From Selenomonas sp. (GTDB lineage: Bacteria; Bacillota; Negativicutes; Selenomonadales; Selenomonadaceae): a stretch of DNA of 7,262 nt. Below, piece by piece: positions 4,856 through 7,262 of the stretch (its first letter is position 1; each line of letters begins with the position of its first letter). Under the pieces are notes generated by a model. That model searched no databases and had not been told where the DNA came from. It worked only from the letters and a program-made list of their open reading frames with translations. The position numbers and the translations under genes were made by a program. The stretch covers positions 1 through 7,262 of the forward strand of contig NZ_JALFCU010000009.1 of assembly GCF_022771645.1 (NCBI RefSeq), written 5' to 3'.

Positions 4856-6262
4856 ATGTTCATCGGACGGACACGCGAACGCGCTGAACTGCAACGGCGC
4901 TACGAACGAGACGGATTTGAGTGCATCGTTTTGTATGGACGCCGCCGTGTCGGAAAGACGGCGCTGATCCGCGAATTCTGCAAGAACAAGCGCACGATCT
5001 TTTTTACGGGACTCGAAACAACGGCGAAAGAAAACCTCCAGAATTTCAGCCAGTGCATCTATGCAGCGCAGGGCGGCGAAGGCGATGCACCGGTCTATGC
5101 GGATTTCAAAGCCGCGCTTTCTGCTGTCACAACGCTCGCGCGCAGGGAAAAACTCATCCTCGTCATTGACGAATACCCGTATCTAGCAAAATCGTATCCA
5201 GGCATTTTTTCTCTCTTGCAAATCTTCCTCGACCGCGATTGGCAAGCGTTGGATTTTTTCGTAATCCTCTGCGGGTCATCCATGAATTTCATGGAGCGCC
5301 AAGTCCTCGGCCACGAAAGCCCGCTCTTTGGGCGGCGCACGGCGCAGCTGAAACTAGAGCCATTTACCATTTTTGAGACGCGAGCTTACCTCCCCGAGAT
5401 GCCGCTGGAAGATGTGGCTGTCCTCTACGGCGCTACGGGCGGCATCCCGTTTTATCTCGCGCAGATGGAAGGAAACGCATCCCTGAAAGAAAACCTCACG
5501 CGAACATTTTTTGATCCGCTCGGATATTTGCTGGAAGAACCGTCCAATCTTTTGAAGCAAGAGCTTCGCGAGCCTGCAACGTACAACGCCATCTTGCAAG
5601 CCATCGCCGGTGGCCGGACGAAAGTCAGCCAGATTGCCACGACCGTCGGCATCGAAGTCAGCGCTTGCGCAGGCTATCTGAAGAATCTCATCGCGCTCGG
5701 CATCGTGAAACGGGAAACGCCGCTTGGAGAAAAACAATCGAAACGCAGCATTTACCTGCTGAAAGACCACATATTCCGTTTCTGGTACCGTTTCGTTCCG
5801 AATCATTATTCGATGATCCAGAACGGCATGGGCGAAACCGTCTATCAGCGCATCGAAAAAGACCTGCCGGATTTCATGGGACAGGTCTTCGAACAAATCT
5901 GCATGGAATGGCTCTGGCGGGAGAACCGAAACGGCCATCTGCCCTTCCTTTTTGAAGAGGCCGGCCGCTGGTGGGGAAATGACGCACGAAAGAAGCAGCC
6001 GACGGAAATCGACATCATCGCCCAAAACGCAGACAAAGAGATGCTGTTCTGCGAATGCAAGTGGCGGAATGAACCGCTGGACGGCAACGTGCTGGATTTG
6101 CTCATCGAACGAAGCATGCTCTTTTCCGCGACGAAAAAGCATTACATTGCATTCTCGAAGCGGACGTTTTCCGAACGCTGCGTGAGAAACGCCAGCGCTT
6201 TGCAAAACGTCCAACTCGTATCGTTTTCTGAGATGCTATCCGAAGCAACACCTCAGAAATGA
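4856..6262 (+). CDS. ATP-binding protein: archaeal-type ATPase with DUF234/PD-(D/E)XK-like C-terminus
   Basis: 468 residues in three parts. The N-terminal STAND-like AAA ATPase (about 1-230) starts MFIGR, with Walker A GRRRVGKT (28-35), Walker B LILVIDEYPYL (100-110; Asp105, Glu106) and a sensor-like CGSS (139-142). A winged-helix segment (about 243-300) contains VSQIATTVGIEVSACAGYLKNLIALGIV. The C-terminal DUF234-type domain (about 335-460) shows Glu346, Glu384-Ile-Asp386 and CECKW with Glu400 and Lys402. This spacing fits a PD-(D/E)XK nuclease fold, which has been proposed for DUF234. The family is widespread in archaea and anaerobic bacteria, and its cellular role is not settled. GGAG (4844-4847) lies 8 nt before the ATG. 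Its promoter is covered by a perfect palindrome, suggesting tight repression. A membrane protein gene follows 25 nt downstream. Catalytic activity is inference. Confidence 0.92.
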   Translation: MFIGRTRERAELQRRYERDGFECIVLYGRRRVGKTALIREFCKNKRTIFFTGLETTAKENLQNFSQCIYAAQGGEGDAPVYADFKAALSAVTTLARREKLILVIDEYPYLAKSYPGIFSLLQIFLDRDWQALDFFVILCGSSMNFMERQVLGHESPLFGRRTAQLKLEPFTIFETRAYLPEMPLEDVAVLYGATGGIPFYLAQMEGNASLKENLTRTFFDPLGYLLEEPSNLLKQELREPATYNAILQAIAGGRTKVSQIATTVGIEVSACAGYLKNLIALGIVKRETPLGEKQSKRSIYLLKDHIFRFWYRFVPNHYSMIQNGMGETVYQRIEKDLPDFMGQVFEQICMEWLWRENRNGHLPFLFEEAGRWWGNDARKKQPTEIDIIAQNADKEMLFCECKWRNEPLDGNVLDLLIERSMLFSATKKHYIAFSKRTFSERCVRNASALQNVQLVSFSEMLSEATPQK

Positions 6263-6287
6263 TGTTTATAAGAAAGGACGTCCTCGC

Positions 6288-6941
6288 TTGTCCATCTGGA
6301 AGCGTTATCTCATCTTCACCATCGGCATCCTCGTGCAATCGGCCGGCATCGCGCTCGTCGTCAAGAGCCTCCTCGGCACGTCGCCGATTTCGAGCCTGCC
6401 TTATGTATTGAGCCTTGCCTACCCGTTCACGCTCGGGCAGACGACGTTCGTCGTCAACATGGCGTTCCTCGTCGGCCAAATCGCGCTCCTCCGGCACCGT
6501 TTCAACTCCGTCCAGCTGTTCCAGATTCCCGTGACACTCGTCTTTGCATTCTTCATCGATGTCTCCATGGCGCTGCTGGAAAATGTCATCCCCGAGCTGT
6601 ATCTGGCGAAAATGGCCGTCTTGCTCCTCGGCGCTGCGTTCGTCGCGCTCGGCGTTTCCCTGCAAGTCATCGCACACGTACTCATGCTCGCCGGCGAGGC
6701 CATCGTCCAGGCCATCTCACAGGTGTTCCATTTTGAATTCGGCTGGGTCAAAACGGCCTTCGACTGCACGCTCGTCGCATCGGCTGCTTTGTTTTCCTTC
6801 ACGCAGCTCGGCACCATCGAGGGCATCCGCGAAGGCACGCTGATTTCCGCCCTCATCACAGGCTCCATCGCGCGTTTCTTCATCCATCACCTGAGCCGTG
6901 TCGATGCGCACGGCGCACTTGTATTCGCGCCGCATATCTGA
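6288..6941 (+). CDS. YczE/YyaS/YitT-like (DUF6198-type) membrane protein
   Basis: 217-residue integral membrane protein with about six hydrophobic segments, near residues 7-26, 50-69, 75-98, 108-135, 155-172 and 183-200. The start resembles YczE-like proteins: RYLIFTIGILVQSAGIALVVKSLLGTSPISSLPYV-type sequence with the conserved GTSPISSLPY (30-39), then FNSVQLFQIPVTLVF (72-86). The function of this family is not established. It begins with TTG at 6288; AAAGGA (6273-6278) lies 9 nt upstream and no in-frame ATG occurs before residue 58, so TTG is well supported. It follows the ATPase by 25 nt on the same strand and probably shares its transcript. No terminator was seen after the stop; the next gene remnant converges on it almost without a gap. 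Confidence 0.85.
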   Translation: MSIWKRYLIFTIGILVQSAGIALVVKSLLGTSPISSLPYVLSLAYPFTLGQTTFVVNMAFLVGQIALLRHRFNSVQLFQIPVTLVFAFFIDVSMALLENVIPELYLAKMAVLLLGAAFVALGVSLQVIAHVLMLAGEAIVQAISQVFHFEFGWVKTAFDCTLVASAALFSFTQLGTIEGIREGTLISALITGSIARFFIHHLSRVDAHGALVFAPHI

Positions 6942-6958
6942 CAGGTCACGTCACAACA

Positions 6959-7069
6959 ATGATTCGTATCACAATAAAGATGCAATGGCACATGATATTT
7001 CTTTGCGATGCGCTCGATCTCCAGTATGACGGGACAGGCATCAGCATCCACAAAAATCTGAAGCGACAT
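6959..7069 (-). pseudogene. Truncated UPF0178/DUF188 (YaiI/YqxD family) protein, N-terminal remnant
   Basis: From the ATG at 7069 the minus strand encodes about 37 residues matching the start of UPF0178 proteins: IFVDADACPV with the conserved DADACPV (8-14), IERIAKKYHVPL, then CDTNH. Complete members are about 150 residues and later carry a VVTQDYGVAAMAL-like motif, which is absent. After His37 the frame runs on through unrelated sequence, CCDVTCQICG and onward, into the antisense of the membrane protein gene and stops at 6887. So the 3' three quarters of the gene is missing. GGAAGG (7084-7079) lies 9 nt before the ATG at 7069; ATGs at 7078 and 7075 would be too close to it. It starts about 23 nt after the stop of the gene to its right, so it was probably the next gene in that operon. 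Confidence 0.8.
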
Positions 7070-7092
7070 CCTCATCATCCTTCCATCTGATG

Positions 7093-7262
7093 CTATTTCA
7101 GCTTGTTGGTGATCGCCGCATCAATGGCTCCATCGTTCGCCTGGAACATTTCGAGCGTCAGGCCGTCCGGCAGCTGCACCCATTTCTCAGGCTTTCCTGC
7201 GATGCCATGCACACCCGGCACCGACTTCAGCGCCGCAAGCGCGGCGGGCAGATCATCTACAA
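7093..7262 (-). CDS. Unrecognised protein, C-terminal 55 residues only
   Basis: An open frame enters from the right edge (first full codon at 7260) and ends at TAG 7095-7093. The visible part reads from VDDLPAALAALKSVPGVHG through GKPEKWVQLPDGLTLEMFQ to ITNKLK at the end. It has no membrane segment and no motif I recognise. Codon use resembles the neighbouring genes and the frame is the only long one on that strand, which supports it as real coding sequence. It is followed by the UPF0178 remnant in the same direction. No function is proposed. Confidence 0.6.
   Translation of the reverse strand, partial: VDDLPAALAALKSVPGVHGIAGKPEKWVQLPDGLTLEMFQANDGAIDAAITNKLK

Noticed and set aside
5354..6214. 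Minus-strand open frame of 286 codons opposite the ATPase
   Set aside because: Antisense shadow of the ATPase, which has intact Walker motifs and a complete domain order.
6102..6677. Minus-strand open frame of 191 codons, highly charged, opposite the membrane protein start
   Set aside because: The charged composition is the antisense image of hydrophobic codons in the plus-strand membrane protein.
6952..6965. Short palindrome TGAT-TCGT-ATCA near the membrane protein stop as a possible terminator
   Set aside because: The stem has only 4 bp and no T-tract follows, so it would not terminate transcription.

Overview
The window looks like chromosomal DNA of a moderately GC-rich bacterium of the phylum Bacillota. 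The evidence is strong Shine-Dalgarno sites, sigma-A type promoters (TTGACA / TATAAT-like), and Bacillus-like PadR/PadC and YwnA-type Rrf2 proteins. GC-rich codon use with AT-rich intergenic regions, together with the gene set, would suit a Negativicutes genus such as Selenomonas or Mitsuokella. That taxonomic guess is inference and was not tested. Genes are packed tightly and no RNA genes, CRISPR arrays, complete insertion sequences or tRNAs were seen.

Left part (1-1610, all minus strand): a three-gene operon read right to left. It encodes an SRAP/HMCES-type abasic-site protein, a P-loop nucleoside/nucleotide kinase-like protein (15-nt gap), and an ADP-ribosylglycohydrolase that runs off the left edge (its start codons overlap the kinase stop). 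A leader of about 245 bases in front of it holds a hairpin and a purine-rich stretch I cannot explain.

Middle part (1816-3751): an Rrf2 regulator of the YwnA type with a near-perfect promoter, a palindrome at its transcription start and a strong terminator. Next comes the classical divergent pair padR (minus) / padC (plus), a phenolic acid stress module. Its intergenic region contains an ATGT-N8-ACAT operator of the kind known for PadR. padC and the following convergent gene share a two-hairpin terminator region.

Right part (3752-7262): a cytoplasmic type I L-asparaginase (minus) is divergent from an archaeal-type ATPase with a DUF234/nuclease-like C-terminus (plus), probably co-transcribed with a YczE/DUF6198-like membrane protein. 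The ATPase promoter is covered by a perfect 11-bp-arm palindrome. The -35 boxes of the two divergent promoters form an inverted repeat with each other. After the membrane gene lies a truncated UPF0178 (YaiI/YqxD) remnant of about 37 codons on the minus strand, then the C-terminal end of an unrecognised protein that runs off the right edge.

The best-understood module is padR-padC. The items most worth a second look are the palindrome-controlled ATPase, the SRAP-kinase-ADP-ribosylglycohydrolase operon, and the truncated UPF0178 gene, whose breakpoint sits directly behind the membrane protein gene.
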